A stretch of 64,000 nucleotides of DNA from Microbulbifer sp. VAAF005 (GTDB taxonomy: Bacteria > Pseudomonadota > Gammaproteobacteria > Pseudomonadales > Cellvibrionaceae), in NCBI RefSeq assembly GCF_030012985.1, contig NZ_CP120233.1, forward strand, positions 620,001-684,000, given 5' to 3'. This document shows positions 1-10,362 of the stretch, piece by piece. Under the pieces are notes generated by a model, which had not been told where the DNA came from, made no database searches, and saw only the letters and a list, made by a program, of their open reading frames with translations. Every line of letters starts with the position of its first letter. The first letter of the stretch is position 1. Made by a program: the position numbers and the translations under genes.

Positions 1-113
1 AACATGAAATAAGCTGCAGGTCTGCATTACCACCATAAACCTATCAGAACTAATTCCTAGATTCTCACAACAATCGGCACGCTTGGTGATAGCATAGGGT
101 GCTGGTTAGCTTT

Positions 114-134
114 TGATCCTACCCATCAACAACG
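114..134. repeat. solo end of the IS3-family element
   Basis: These 21 bases match the left terminal inverted repeat of the complete IS3 element at 20218-21472 base for base. Nothing else of that element is present here, so it is a solo end left by deletion or by recombination. It abuts the 3' flank of the IS1182-like remnant. Confidence 0.55.
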
Positions 135-216
135 AGGCTGTAGAAAAATAGTTTTAGAAGAAGCTGTCACTCTTCAGGTTCCTCCAACTAGAATTTTGTC
201 CTTAATTTATACTCAA

Positions 217-1607
217 TCAGTGGATACTGCAATATCCCATCAACTTTTCAATGTTCTGTACCAAGTAGAACATCTGCCATTACCCCTGAACCTTACTTTT
301 TCTTCGCGCCGAGAAGCGATTCAATCGCTTATTGGTACCAGTGTTCCCAAACATTGACTCGGCAATAGACATTCGATGCCCATAAATGGTCTTGCCTTCG
401 ATACTATCAACCCGCTTTTTCATCCAGTCAGTGGCTGTCCGTCCGTTTTCCAGTCCGTCCGTTTGTCCAAGTTAGGGATACTTGCCTTCCATGTCCTTTT
501 CGAGAGTCGGCAGAATCTGGGTTTCGCATGCACTGATTTTTAAGGCTGCATTTCCTGCAGTCAGTGAGGCGCCCTTCGAACAATAGTTTTTCTTACCTTC
601 ACTGACATTCTCTTCTTTTAACAAGAGCATGGATTTTTCTGCCGGACAGATGCAGGCTTTCTCTTTTTTGTTGAATGTAAACTCACTAGCTGGGATAGTC
701 TGCTGGACATTATCCCTGCGTTTTTGTTTGCGCATGCCATACTTGGCTTTTTGCTTAGCAAAAGCTTTATCACGTGAACGTAATTTATTATCAGGGATGT
801 AGGTATTAATACCGTTTTCTCGCAGGTAGTCGTAGTTAGCATCGTTACAGAATCCAGTATCAACAGTAATGATGGCCTGCTTAGTCAATATGTCTTCATC
901 GATTCCTATACGCTGATAATGACAACTGATGCCATCGAGAATAGGCTTCGGTGTATGATGTTCTTGCACCTCAACAATGGCCTGTGCCTCAACGACTATC
1001 TGATGCTTCCTATCAACTGCGGCAACACCGTTATAGCCCTGGATGGTTCCCATGCTGGTAGTCATATTAGCTGACCTATTGTACGTGATATTACTTTTTA
1101 CTTATGTAGGGTTCTTGCCCTGCCCCACCCTGAGGAGTGATTCTTTAAGAACTGATCAATTTTATCGAAGTTTTTCTGTAGAGTATCCGCCGCTTTAGCT
1201 ACCGCTTGCTTTCGGTCTTATTCTTTAGGTTTCCTGCCATCGAACCTCTTTGAGGCAATGTTTGATCTTCTTGCGAATTTTTCCTGCTTCTTTTTCAGCT
1301 CTTTAGAAGTCCCCGAATGTTCTTTGCTGTATTGGATGGCATCTTGCATCTATCTATTGTGAAATAGTTCGTTGCCAAGCAGCCCCTGCTGATCGCAGAC
1401 CAGTAACACTTGCTCAAATACTGAGTCAATCACATCAGGATAACTGCTTACGAAATTCGTAACACTAGTAAAGTGCGGAACGGCATCGCATGACAGTGCT
1501 TTGAAGAGGGTGTTGCTCTTACTTTGCCATTGAATTTCACCGCCTGAGGTAATGCCTTTTGAGTAAGGAAACAATATGATTTTCAGTAGAATAACCGGAT
1601 CATACAC
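217..1607 (-). pseudogene. IS1182-like transposase, broken into pieces
   Basis: The minus strand carries pieces of one DDE transposase in order. An N-terminal part (1607-1350) has the 'MYDPVILLKIILFPYSKG' start typical of IS1182-type enzymes. A central part (1065-472) contains 'VDTGFCND'. A C-terminal part (about 420-217) reads 'DSIEGKTIYGHRMSIAE', then 'NTGTNKRLNRFSAR', and after a frameshift ends in 'VQNIEKLMGY'. Stops and frameshifts separate the pieces, and the stretch at 1080-1350 has decayed, so the transposase cannot be made. The family call rests on the motif order and is fairly secure. Confidence 0.75.
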
Positions 1608-1619
1608 GACTCATCCGCC

Positions 1620-1845
1620 GCTATTATTTTAATATTTTTTATGGAAGACAGAGAGGACGATGTGATCATCAATCAGATGATAAAGTGTAAGCTCGAAGGT
1701 TTCAGGCTGTAGTTGTCCTTTGAAATTGATGACAACCATTACATCTTGGTTTTAATCTTAATGTCTGAAATTGGGCATATGGATAATCTCGACATCAAGA
1801 CCTCCATCTTAACAAAAAAGCTAACCTTTAAGAGTTTCCCTACAG
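1620..1845. other. unassigned spacer
   Basis: I see no recognisable gene here. A short plus-strand reading (about 1695-1840) gives an unbroken but unfamiliar peptide ending 'KKLTFKSFPTV'. It has no convincing ribosome binding site and matches no family I know. It is probably decayed flanking sequence between the IS1182 remnant and a Y1 element remnant. Confidence 0.3.
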
Positions 1846-2330
1846 TCTGAACACGGCTCGCACTTCTCTCTAAACTTTGAATGTCCTGAATTCATGCCAA
1901 CCCATCCTCAAACGACTAGGCATCTCACCAAAACACTGGCTATACCTAAACAAAACTTTGAAAGTTGCTTGAAAGGTTTAGTGGGATCAGTGGAGACAGT
2001 ACAGCAAGCCTGTATCCAGCTCAATAAACGCTGGGTACACAGTATAGGTTACTACCGACGCTTCCTATCTGCAGCATCCTGCTAATTACCACCCAATCTA
2101 TCGCTACTTTTCCTCACGGCTTGTATCCAAACCACGATTATCCAACCCCTAGTAGATTTTCTCAGTCTTTCACTACACCTTAACACTAATCCAGAAAGAG
2201 ATAGTCGCTAGAGTTGGCACTAACAATACCGCTCGCAATTTTCCAATCAAAGAAGAAAAGTCGTTAAGACGGCGCCAGCGTCTCAGCTAGCACCTCTCCT
2301 TCAATTTATGGGCATCCTGAATTGTCAGCC
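1846..2330 (+). pseudogene. 3' remnant of a Y1-transposase element
   Basis: This is the C-terminal third of the Y1 transposase that is complete at 28587-29573: 'GLVGSVETVQQACIQLNKRW', with a one-base deletion upstream that shifts the frame (1894-2085 is the readable part). The usual 3' non-coding tail follows (about 2086-2330). A second, more divergent element end lies just before it at about 1850-1890. There is no HUH motif or catalytic Tyr, so it is inactive. Confidence 0.7.
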
Positions 2331-2402
2331 TGTAATGCTATTTGGCTGACACAGAGTTCCGAACACCCTCCCCTTCTATAAACGCGTATCGGGCGGGACA
2401 TC

Positions 2403-5273
2403 TTAGAGTTCAGGAAAATAAGTTTGAAAAGTTTTTTCAAACAATTTCTTTCCATCAATATTAAACCCCTCGATTATCCACTCCCCCTCAACCATCTCGT
2501 AATCATAATCCAATACATAATAATACCCCGATTTTCGGTTTAGCTTAGGAAAGGACATGCTTTGAGTCGAGTTAGTTATCTCACCGACTGGTGTAGACAA
2601 ATTGGGAGTAGTCCATTTTATCCGAGCAACAGCATATGTATTTTGATCATCTTTTGAACTCGACCTAAGGGTATAATTAACACCGAAACGCATATCCTTT
2701 CGAATTGGAATGCGATTCGTAGACTTCTTTAGGGTGTATGGATATTTTTCTCCATAAAATTCACCAAACTCAATTGATGCAAGCTCTGGATATAGTTGTT
2801 CAAAGCCGATACTCTTGTAGTATTGACCGACCCTTTCAAGCTGACCTTTTGAAAAAGAAACCCTATCAATAACCTCTGCCATAATTTCTATCTTCTTGCT
2901 CCAGAATTCTTCTTCTAGACGTTCAAGCTGATTTCTAGATAGGTTTTTATTACTCAAATCCTTCTCTGAAAATATTTTTTCAATACAGGCGTCTAGATTC
3001 TTTTTTACCCCCTCCCCGAAGCACTGATATTTGGCTACATCCAAGTAGGCCAGATGCGAGCCTAATGCTTCTGCCTTCTCAAATAGCTCATAAATTTCCG
3101 CCTTAGTTTTTCCTGAGATAATTCCCTCACCATAAAGCTTCGCTAAAGCATAAGCTGCCTTCCCGTTTCCTTGCCCAGCCGATTCTTGAAACCAATAATT
3201 GGCTTTTTTAGAATCTAGCTTAGCATTCAAATAATGATCCCCAAGTCTATACTGAGACTCATCATGCCCTAGCTGAGCCGATTTATTAAGATAAACCAAG
3301 GCCTTATTACTATCTGGAGATGTCCAGGCGCCCTGGCGGTATGAATTACTTAAAAACAATAAATCATCTGCTAGAATGTTCGCGGCTTTCTCGCCTTTAG
3401 CTTTAATAGAGAGTTTCCTGCGAAGAAAATCATCAATATAGGCATATTGGTGATATTCGCCGTTCCAATTAGAATGCCCATGTCCTACGCCATTGTAGGG
3501 AACAAACTCAATGTCAGATTTCAATTTCTGCATTAAATACCGCATTCTATTGGCTTGTTCAAAACCTGATATATCGTCTTCTTTACCCGCAATAATCAAA
3601 GTAGGAACACTTATATGATTAGCTAGGCGAAATGGTGAGTTCCTCGCTAGGGATTCATCCATTTCTCCAACAGTTCTGGAAACTGACTCCAGATAACCTT
3701 CCTGCATTTTCAAGTTACTGGCATTAAAAAGTAAAGGCAGATCATAAACACCATACATAGAAATAACACAGTCATACTCTTCAGGCTGTTTGATCGCCAA
3801 CATCATCGAAGAATAACCGCCGTAACTTGTGCCAATAGTGCAGGTATTCTGAAAACTATATTCCTGCTTAGCCGTCGCAACAGCAGACATAACGTCATCC
3901 TCGATCAACCTTCCCCACTGACCAACGGCTTCTTTATTGAATTTTTTCCCAAAACCAATAGATCCACGGAAATTTACTTGAAGAACTGTATAACCGCGGT
4001 TAGCAAGAAACTGAACTTCTGGATTATAAAATTGATATTCTCGAACACCAATTGGCCCCCCATGAGGGTACACTAATAAAACACCATTACTATGTTTTGG
4101 GGGCGTGATGATAGATTCTATTATTTCACCATCACTTGAGCGCGATGCTAATGAAAAAGAAGGAGCCAAGTCCTTACCATCGAATTCCGGATACAACTGA
4201 TAAAGATGTCTAGCTTCCAAATTTTCAGTATCAAACAGATAGTAAGATCCTGGATCATCGGAGGCAAACACATAAGCTAAGCTTTTATTGTGTTCCGGAC
4301 TCCTATCAATAATTGCAACTTGCTTTCCAGGAAGTGCCTTATGAAACTTACCTTGTAAATCCTTGTATGCAGACTCAAAATATTCGGTCACCAGCCTTCC
4401 ATGGTCAAAAAATGATACTGATGACAAGTTATTTTCTAGATCAAATAAGGCATTGACTAGATCATATTTTGGATGCTGATATAGTACATCTGAAAATTCT
4501 TTGTCCTTGATGTTATACTTGTAAAGGGATACCTTATCCGAGGTTGCATTACTTAATACAGCCAACACCTCCTCATCAAAATAACCCACCGGCCGAAACG
4601 TTTCAGACAAGTTAGTAGAAGAGTATAGTTGTTCCCATTTCTTTTCTCCTTCTGGAAGATGCCACACTATTATTAAGTCATCCTCTAGAGTTGTAGCTAT
4701 CAAAGCATTGCTAGCTGCATCCCACGAATAGTTAATTACGTTTTTTAGAGACTTCTTAAACAATGTAGCTTTAGATAACTTCCCATGCACAAGCTGCTGA
4801 GTTGATACAATATGTACTTGATAATAATCACCCATTTTCTTGGAGAAAAGCAGTTTATTCTTTTGTTTTACCAGAGGGTCAACCAGCGCACCCTTTTCTT
4901 TAATATATAAAATATTAAAGTCGGGCTTTACACCTGAAAAATCAAAATAAACAAATCCATGCTTCAACTCCTTTATGATCTTATTAAAATATTTAAAATA
5001 TACTGTTGACTCATCAACCCAATAATAGTCATTAAGGACTAGCTGACCGGTATCAAATAGCAATATTGGATATTCTTCATTTCCCTTTGTATCCACCAAT
5101 GCCAAATAATTTTTTGTTTTATTCATATGCCCCAGAAGGTACCGCGCATCAGGCCCTAGCTTTAAGGAAAGCACTTCAGGGTTGCGAAAAAACAAATTTG
5201 CAGGCAAAGTTTCTGCAATACTGACAGAAGAAAATCCGATTAGGAATACCAATAGAAGCAAGCACACCCTCAT
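2403..5273 (-). CDS. exported S9 prolyl-oligopeptidase-like hydrolase fused to Sel1-like repeats
   Basis: The 956-residue protein has an N-terminal signal peptide (about residues 1-20, 'LLLLVFLIGFSSVSIAE'), then a beta-propeller-like region. An alpha/beta-hydrolase domain follows, with a nucleophile elbow GTSYGGY near residue 482, an Asp candidate in 'GKEDDISG' near 564 and the catalytic His in 'GVGHGHSNW' near 596. This is the S9 peptidase order. Residues about 640-790 contain Sel1/TPR-like helical repeats (A.LG...A...LA.LY..G). The C-terminal 150 residues are unassigned. It probably cleaves peptides in the periplasm or outside the cell. The start lies 6 bp after the stop of the lipoprotein gene upstream, which indicates an operon. 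Confidence 0.85.
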   Translation of the reverse strand: MRVCLLLLVFLIGFSSVSIAETLPANLFFRNPEVLSLKLGPDARYLLGHMNKTKNYLALVDTKGNEEYPILLFDTGQLVLNDYYWVDESTVYFKYFNKIIKELKHGFVYFDFSGVKPDFNILYIKEKGALVDPLVKQKNKLLFSKKMGDYYQVHIVSTQQLVHGKLSKATLFKKSLKNVINYSWDAASNALIATTLEDDLIIVWHLPEGEKKWEQLYSSTNLSETFRPVGYFDEEVLAVLSNATSDKVSLYKYNIKDKEFSDVLYQHPKYDLVNALFDLENNLSSVSFFDHGRLVTEYFESAYKDLQGKFHKALPGKQVAIIDRSPEHNKSLAYVFASDDPGSYYLFDTENLEARHLYQLYPEFDGKDLAPSFSLASRSSDGEIIESIITPPKHSNGVLLVYPHGGPIGVREYQFYNPEVQFLANRGYTVLQVNFRGSIGFGKKFNKEAVGQWGRLIEDDVMSAVATAKQEYSFQNTCTIGTSYGGYSSMMLAIKQPEEYDCVISMYGVYDLPLLFNASNLKMQEGYLESVSRTVGEMDESLARNSPFRLANHISVPTLIIAGKEDDISGFEQANRMRYLMQKLKSDIEFVPYNGVGHGHSNWNGEYHQYAYIDDFLRRKLSIKAKGEKAANILADDLLFLSNSYRQGAWTSPDSNKALVYLNKSAQLGHDESQYRLGDHYLNAKLDSKKANYWFQESAGQGNGKAAYALAKLYGEGIISGKTKAEIYELFEKAEALGSHLAYLDVAKYQCFGEGVKKNLDACIEKIFSEKDLSNKNLSRNQLERLEEEFWSKKIEIMAEVIDRVSFSKGQLERVGQYYKSIGFEQLYPELASIEFGEFYGEKYPYTLKKSTNRIPIRKDMRFGVNYTLRSSSKDDQNTYAVARIKWTTPNLSTPVGEITNSTQSMSFPKLNRKSGYYYVLDYDYEMVEGEWIIEGFNIDGKKLFEKTFQTYFPEL

Positions 5274-5279
5274 AATTTA

Positions 5280-5825
5280 CTACTCCCCTTGTGTTTGCGC
5301 GACAATTTCAAAGAAATCATCTTTTCCTGGTCCAGCATACTGGATGTTTTTAATTTTTATAAGTTCTGGGAAACTCTCCTCGAGAAACTCTAGCGCTTCG
5401 GTGGAACGGTTTTCAAGTTCTATGCGAGCTCGGAACTGGAAAAGACTTTGATCGACTGCCAAATGACCAACATAGCTAATAACACCTGGGTTAATCTGAA
5501 AAGACCAATATTCCTCATCCAAATCGTAAGAAAAAGCATAACCCAGAAAAATTTTATCAAACCTGTATTCACCAGCCGGAGCTTTAAATAGAATATAATT
5601 ACTACCCGAATGAAGATTCTCTCTGGAGAGGAAAAAATGCTTAGCTCCCTTTATTTTGATCTTGTCTAGATTAAAATTGGTATCTATCGCAACCAAAAGA
5701 AAACCTTCATCAAGATCCAGGCTGTTATTCTGTCCATCAACAATAGGTTTTACTGGGGTAATACAGCCACTGAGTTGAAAGAGCAACCATATACATATAA
5801 TCAATCTAAAATTATTTATTTTCAT
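5280..5825 (-). CDS. lipoprotein of unknown function, paired with S9 hydrolase
   Basis: This 181-residue protein begins with a lipoprotein signal peptide (lipobox LSGC around residues 18-21). The mature part shares a pattern with the lipoprotein at 8509-9105: 'P/SAG.Y.F', then 'I.PG.I.Y.GHL', then 'F.....EN....E.L'. The two are therefore distant paralogues. I do not recognise the family. It lies 6 bp upstream of the S9/Sel1 hydrolase gene in the same direction, so the two are probably co-transcribed, and it may be an envelope partner of that enzyme (inference). Confidence 0.75.
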   Translation of the reverse strand: MKINNFRLIICIWLLFQLSGCITPVKPIVDGQNNSLDLDEGFLLVAIDTNFNLDKIKIKGAKHFFLSRENLHSGSNYILFKAPAGEYRFDKIFLGYAFSYDLDEEYWSFQINPGVISYVGHLAVDQSLFQFRARIELENRSTEALEFLEESFPELIKIKNIQYAGPGKDDFFEIVAQTQGE

Positions 5826-5829
5826 ACAA

Positions 5830-6124
5830 AACCTATTTTATACCCACCTTCATTCTCCATTCCTGAATAATTTTTCAGCAAATCAGCTTATATCAGGATG
5901 ACCAAACGCATACAAAACTTAGCTCAGAGAACCAGGCAATGGTGCTTTGATCGCAGTCGAACCGCGAAGCGCCCGCCCAGGAAACCCTGTTTAAAAATCA
6001 CAATATTGATGAGGGGCCGCTGATGCATTCAACACTCCGCCCGTTGCGACTATTACCCCCAACACTAGCAGGCGTTCTTACTCAACCATTCCATCGGCAC
6101 CCAATAGCTACCCACACTGCCCGA
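5830..6124. other. gene-free spacer with decayed sequence
   Basis: No intact gene is visible. The first 60-70 bases presumably hold the promoter of the lipoprotein/hydrolase pair read to the left. The rest appears to be decayed coding sequence running into the RHS remnant, without a frame long enough to name. Confidence 0.35.
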
Positions 6125-7120
6125 TAAAGGAGCACTCTATCCTTAAATTCGATCAATCCGACTTGTCACAGTATTATGGTTCAGGGGACCTCCTCTCTTT
6201 TTCTTATCCTTTAGCGCCTTCTGGCCACTCCCGGTTGCAGGATCATCCCCACTCCTAGAGCGCCCATTCAGCTTCGTTCCTGTCTCATAGCCTTAGGGCA
6301 AGCAACTCATAGGAGCAATGCCACCAACGGATTATTCATCACATAGCTGTAACCATTCAAGCTCTGGCTATCCTTCGGATTCAAAATAATCAGGTCCGGT
6401 GAGAAGAAACGGCCAATACGGTAATCGTATGCCTTGATACGTGTTCAAATCAGTTTTTTAGTTATTCGGGTGAAAATGGCCGGTGAAGCCCTGATCGGTT
6501 ACGTAAGGCTGCAACCTCAGGTAGCCCCTGCTCTGACCTAAGACAGAACTGCCTTGCAAATTTCTATCCCCGGCCTGTCAGTTGGCATCAACAATAATGA
6601 TAATGCTGCTCAGTCGATTTTTAACAGAATGCTCTGTTGAATGAATGGCTTCGTTTTCACGAGCAACTACCAGGTAGCCGCCGTGGGTGGTGCGTTCATT
6701 GGTCGAACTGCTAGTAGTAATTTCTTAGTAGTTTCCGACATAGAGCGCGGTGGTAACGCTACCCTCCTCTGCCTCTATCCTGCAATACGCATCAATACCG
6801 GTGTCACAATAGTGCTCAGTGACTATGCCATTACGTTTACTAGGGTTATCTTGGTTGTGTAGCTGCCGCCCACCACTTAGGCCATTGATGGCTGGTGGTC
6901 AGGCTGCCGCATTGTCGTGGACCAAGCTGCGGCTTTCCTGGCGGTACCTCTTGTCGTAACTGCATGCTAGTGAGCCTCGCTGTTAAGATTACTCCAGGCT
7001 CTGTAGCAGTGGTCGATGGAATGGATCCGGCCCGACTGCCGCCAAATGACACCACCGTACCATTAACTGGGAGAACGATCCCGATTGAGACCACACCACC
7101 TCTGGGCTGTAAAGCTATCT
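6125..7120 (-). pseudogene. decayed RHS scaffold B core
   Basis: Read on the minus strand, this aligns along its whole length with the RHS core of the copies at 17006-18300 and 30759-33150. It keeps recognisable pieces such as 'DSQSLNGYSYVMNNPL' and the 'GRFFSPD' core. Many stops and small indels have destroyed the frame, and the plus-strand readings in this interval are only complement shadows. It is the oldest-looking RHS copy in the window, which suggests the toxin locus once extended further left. Confidence 0.7.
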
Positions 7121-7162
7121 AGTACGACCTTGATTTGGTTTCATCCTAATCGGAATCAATTT

Positions 7163-7440
7163 TAGGTTGAATTCGTACTATAGAACCAAGTCCACCACTT
7201 ACGAAACCAGAAACACCGCTCTAAGGGGTATTGAAAATCTCTTCTGCAGCTATGCGCTTTCCATATAGGAAGATCATATCTTCCCCTTCATCGTTGAAAT
7301 AAAGATAAGTTACACTCTGATTAATGAAAACTTTTCCGCTCCTTCATCAAGCCAAATAGCTACATCTCTACCCTCAGAAGCTGGTACTAACAACACGGCT
7401 CGTACCTCTCTAATCTATGGGTATCCTAGATTAAGGTGTC
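7163..7440 (-). pseudogene. decayed copy of the exported 11843-12262 protein, joined to a Y1 element end
   Basis: About 220 bases (7163-7384) match the 3' half of the gene at 11843-12262 with many substitutions and indels, so the reading frame is lost. At about 7385 the similarity switches abruptly to the Y1 element 3' tail ('AGCTGGTACTAACAACACGG' and the end near 7430). The joint is a recombination or insertion scar. Confidence 0.6.
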
Positions 7441-7441
7441 A

Positions 7442-7674
7442 TTACTTTTTATCAAAATCTTTCAAGATCTTCCGCTTAATAAAAACATACAAATGATAAG
7501 CAATAACTATAAACCCAACTTTAAAGCCCATCTGAATTGAGCTGATTAGCTTTTGATTCTCTGAATTAAAAAAAGTAAATATAAATAAGCTATGACATTC
7601 GTTAAATCAATCAGTACAACAAGTAAAAATATGACCAACCAATAGCCAGGTAATAACAGCCTATTAAGGTTCAT
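7442..7674 (-). pseudogene. small two-helix membrane protein, one-base frameshift (probable orphan immunity gene)
   Basis: Reading from ATG at 7674 gives 'MNLNRLLLPGYWLVIFLLVV' and a first hydrophobic helix, then runs off frame in a run of seven Ts (coding strand; As at 7568-7574). One added T restores a 77-residue frame with a second helix ('VGFIVIAYHLYVFI') and a Lys-rich tail ending at 7442. Position directly behind a decayed toxin C-terminus and ahead of a Y1 end is exactly that of immunity genes elsewhere in the window, so I infer an immunity protein. It is either a real pseudogene or a homopolymer undercall. Confidence 0.5.
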
Positions 7675-7689
7675 AAATAGCAATCCGCT

Positions 7690-8030
7690 CTATTCATTCT
7701 TGTTATCGTTGTCCAGGCACGAAGACTTTTACTTCCCCCTCTACGGTCATGATATTGTGTAGACGTCAATATATCTATATCCCCTGGGTTATATCTTGTA
7801 AAACCCCCGCCCTGTAGGAAATGCCACAATAACGGTCTCATAAAAAACTATTGAATTATTCATTCGCTCAACATCGTCTGACGAATAGCGCCAAATGTAT
7901 TACCTTACTTGATAAATTTTATACTTAGAACACTCCTGGCTTGCCTTTGCATAATCCTCCACTGCATGGTTAGCCACTAACCTATCACTTTAGCGGGTTA
8001 TCTCCCAGCGATAAGCTGTGCCCCTTTTGA
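7690..8030 (-). pseudogene. decayed toxin C-terminal cassette
   Basis: This stretch follows directly after a degenerate junction motif (8021-8030, related to GCACAAAAG) at the end of an RHS linker. The readable part includes 'VEDYAKASQECSKYKIYQVR' and then 'MNNSIVFYETVIVAFPTGRG', interrupted by stops. I do not recognise the toxin family. Its place between an RHS linker and a small membrane protein is that of a CT. Confidence 0.45.
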
Positions 8031-8475
8031 CATCATCATCTGAACTGGCAGCAGCAGCCCCCCTCAGGCTGAGACTGATTAGCAGTAGCCACGTCTCCGC
8101 CACCACTCTGCCCATCAGCCTGACCTCCGCACCTTCCCCACCACTGCGGCTTCCCTCACCGGCACCAATAATGGCCTCTTGCCCTACGGTTACAGAGGAA
8201 ATCGATATGCTGCCCCCACTACCTGCTACATCAGTTTTCTATCCTTTACTACGATCAATCCGACTCGCCGCAATATTATGGATTGGGGAACCTCTTCTCT
8301 TTTTATGGTTTTTTAATGTTCTCTGCCCACTCTCAGTTGTAGGATCATTCTCAATCTGAGAACGCCCATTCGGCTTCTGCCCAGCCTCATACACGTAACC
8401 CGTAGGATCTAATGGATTATTCATCACATAGCTACAGGCATTCAGGCTCTGGCTATCCTGCGGGTCCAAATAACC
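8031..8475 (-). pseudogene. RHS scaffold B tail and linker fragment
   Basis: The minus strand reads 'DSQSLNACSYVMNNPLDPTG', then 'NDPTTESGQRTLKNHKKR', 'ASRIDRSKG' and the acidic 'SSDDD' that precedes toxin cassettes in scaffold B. The YD-repeat body is missing and there are in-frame stops. It is the tail of an RHS gene separated from its body. Confidence 0.7.
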
Positions 8476-8508
8476 GAATCTGGGGACATATAATTCACTG
8501 TCATTTAT

Positions 8509-9105
8509 TTAGTAAATAATGTTTACACCTGTAGCTTTCCCAGAAAACACCTCCCCCTCAAGATCAACCTGAAACATGGTTAGACTACTATCAACTTTTG
8601 GAGCATGTAAGTGGAGGTATTCAGAATCTCTCTCCCACTGATTCTCAACCTCTAATGAGAACGTTGCAAAGCTATCACTGAAAGTAAACTTTAAATGACC
8701 AGCATATGTAATCTTTCCTGGCTCAATAGTAAATTTCTTCTCAGGTAGTCTCCTTGGTTTTATATAAGTAACCCCAGGAATGGGGTCAACTAAAATGAAC
8801 GAGGTGAATTCATAAGCGCCTGCAGAAAGCTCTCGCATTACCACCCTGCCACAAGGGAACTCCCACTGCAAAGGTGCCGGACGGAGAGTACTCTCCTGAT
8901 TAATAGCAATAGCTTCCTCCGATCTCCCTCCTATCTTTCTATACTTTATGCTCATTTTGGAAGGGCAATTTTCAGTAACAGAAAAAACAGCCACCCCTTT
9001 TCCAGACTGTGGATTAAGCACGTAGTCGCGTGGAATATTAAAAGGGAGAGATCCACATGAAGACAAAAATAACAATATAGTAATCAGACTTAGTTTTTTG
9101 ATCAT
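8509..9105 (-). CDS. lipoprotein of unknown function, paralogue of the 5280-5825 gene
   Basis: The protein has 198 residues with a lipoprotein signal peptide (lipobox LSSC, residues about 13-16). It shares the 'AG.Y.F' and 'I.PGKITYAGHL' pattern with the lipoprotein at 5280-5825. No catalytic motif is visible. It stands alone: the S9 hydrolase partner is absent and an RHS tail lies downstream instead. The reading frame is clean and the ATG start gives a proper signal peptide, so it is likely expressed and exported. Confidence 0.7.
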   Translation of the reverse strand: MIKKLSLITILLFLSSCGSLPFNIPRDYVLNPQSGKGVAVFSVTENCPSKMSIKYRKIGGRSEEAIAINQESTLRPAPLQWEFPCGRVVMRELSAGAYEFTSFILVDPIPGVTYIKPRRLPEKKFTIEPGKITYAGHLKFTFSDSFATFSLEVENQWERDSEYLHLHAPKVDSSLTMFQVDLEGEVFSGKATGVNIIY

Positions 9106-9279
9106 CGAAATACTCTTCTCTTTTAGTTCATATAAAAGCCGGCTGAATATATTAAAAACTATAAGATGCTATTTACTGGCCATATGAAATCAAATTAACC
9201 ATAAAGAGAAGGATGAGGTCAAGATAACTTTCTTAATACTTATTAATTTAACTCACAAATAGTACCAATCTGTGGGTGG

Positions 9280-10340
9280 CTAGAATTGAGTTTGCCGTGA
9301 AATCAGAATCTGGCAATGACTGTGAACCCGGTCGCGAGTGGATTGAATATAGGATGCATAATCTGGCTTCAATCTTTGCCCCTGATATCGCAATCTATGC
9401 GGTAATGAGTAATCACTACCATATTGTTCTCTATATTGACTCAAATACAGCCAAAACTTGGCTTGATACTGAAGTCATTCATCGCTGGTAGGAGCTTTTT
9501 AGTACATCATACTGGCCCAACGCTATATTCAGGGCCACACCCTTGATCACAGTGAGATGAAAAAACTCAAAGAGCTTGTCGCTCTCTGGAGAGAGATGCT
9601 GGTTTATGCGCTGCTTAAATGAATCTATCGCTCGCAAGGCCAATGCGGAAGATAACTGTACATGTCGCTTCTGGGAAGGACGCTTTAAGTCTCAAGCTTT
9701 GCTTGATGAAAGAGCCCTCGCCGCCTGCATGGCGTATGTCGATCTTAATCCTGTCCGAGCCAAAATGGCAAAAACACCAGAAAGTTCTGACCATACCTCG
9801 ATTCAACGACGTATTCATGCAGCCACCTCAGGCAAGCAACCCAAATAGCTATTACCACTTGTAGACGATGACTGAATATGCCGAAAGGGCTGCCTTTTCG
9901 GCTGGATCACTATTTAGAACTAGTGGACTGGGGTGGCCGACATTTAGATCCTAGAAAATAAGGTTATATTGCTGAAAGCACTCCACTCCCCCTTAATCGA
10001 CTAGGCATCTCACCAAAACGCTGGCTTTACCTAAATAAAAACTTTGAAAGTCGTTTTAGAGGTTTGGCGGGATCAGTGAAGACAGTAAAGCAGGCGTGTA
10101 TTCAGCTCGATAAACGCTGGGTACATGGCATCCGTGATTGCCGACGCTACATTTCTTCAGCACCCTGCTGGTTATCCGTCCTCAGCTGCCTTCATTCCTC
10201 TTGGTTTTTACCAAAAACCTAACACTTGATCTTTTCATTATGTCTTAGTATCAAGCAAAGAAGAAAAACTCACCAAGAGGGTACTCATATCTCAACTAAC
10301 CACTTTCCCTCAATTTATAGGTGTCTCAAGTTCGTCGGTT
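9280..10340 (+). pseudogene. degenerate Y1 (RAYT-like) transposase copy
   Basis: The plus strand matches nearly the whole Y1 transposase. The HUH region is kept ('MSNHYHIVLYID') and the catalytic Tyr region too ('[15 protein letters not shown]'). The frame is broken near 9491, near 9575, at 9848 and at 9960, and the first ~35 codons are missing. The 3' tail up to about 10340 corresponds to the element end, and the next gene's 3' end follows directly. It is more diverged than the four near-identical copies, so it is an older insertion. Confidence 0.8.
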
Positions 10341-10362
10341 ACAGCTTACTGTGTTCCCTGAA

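Noticed and set aside
7018..7122. small frames at 6641-6862, 6846-7094 and 6895-7122
   Set aside because: All lie within the decayed RHS core; the sequence aligns with scaffold B on the minus strand and these are chance openings.
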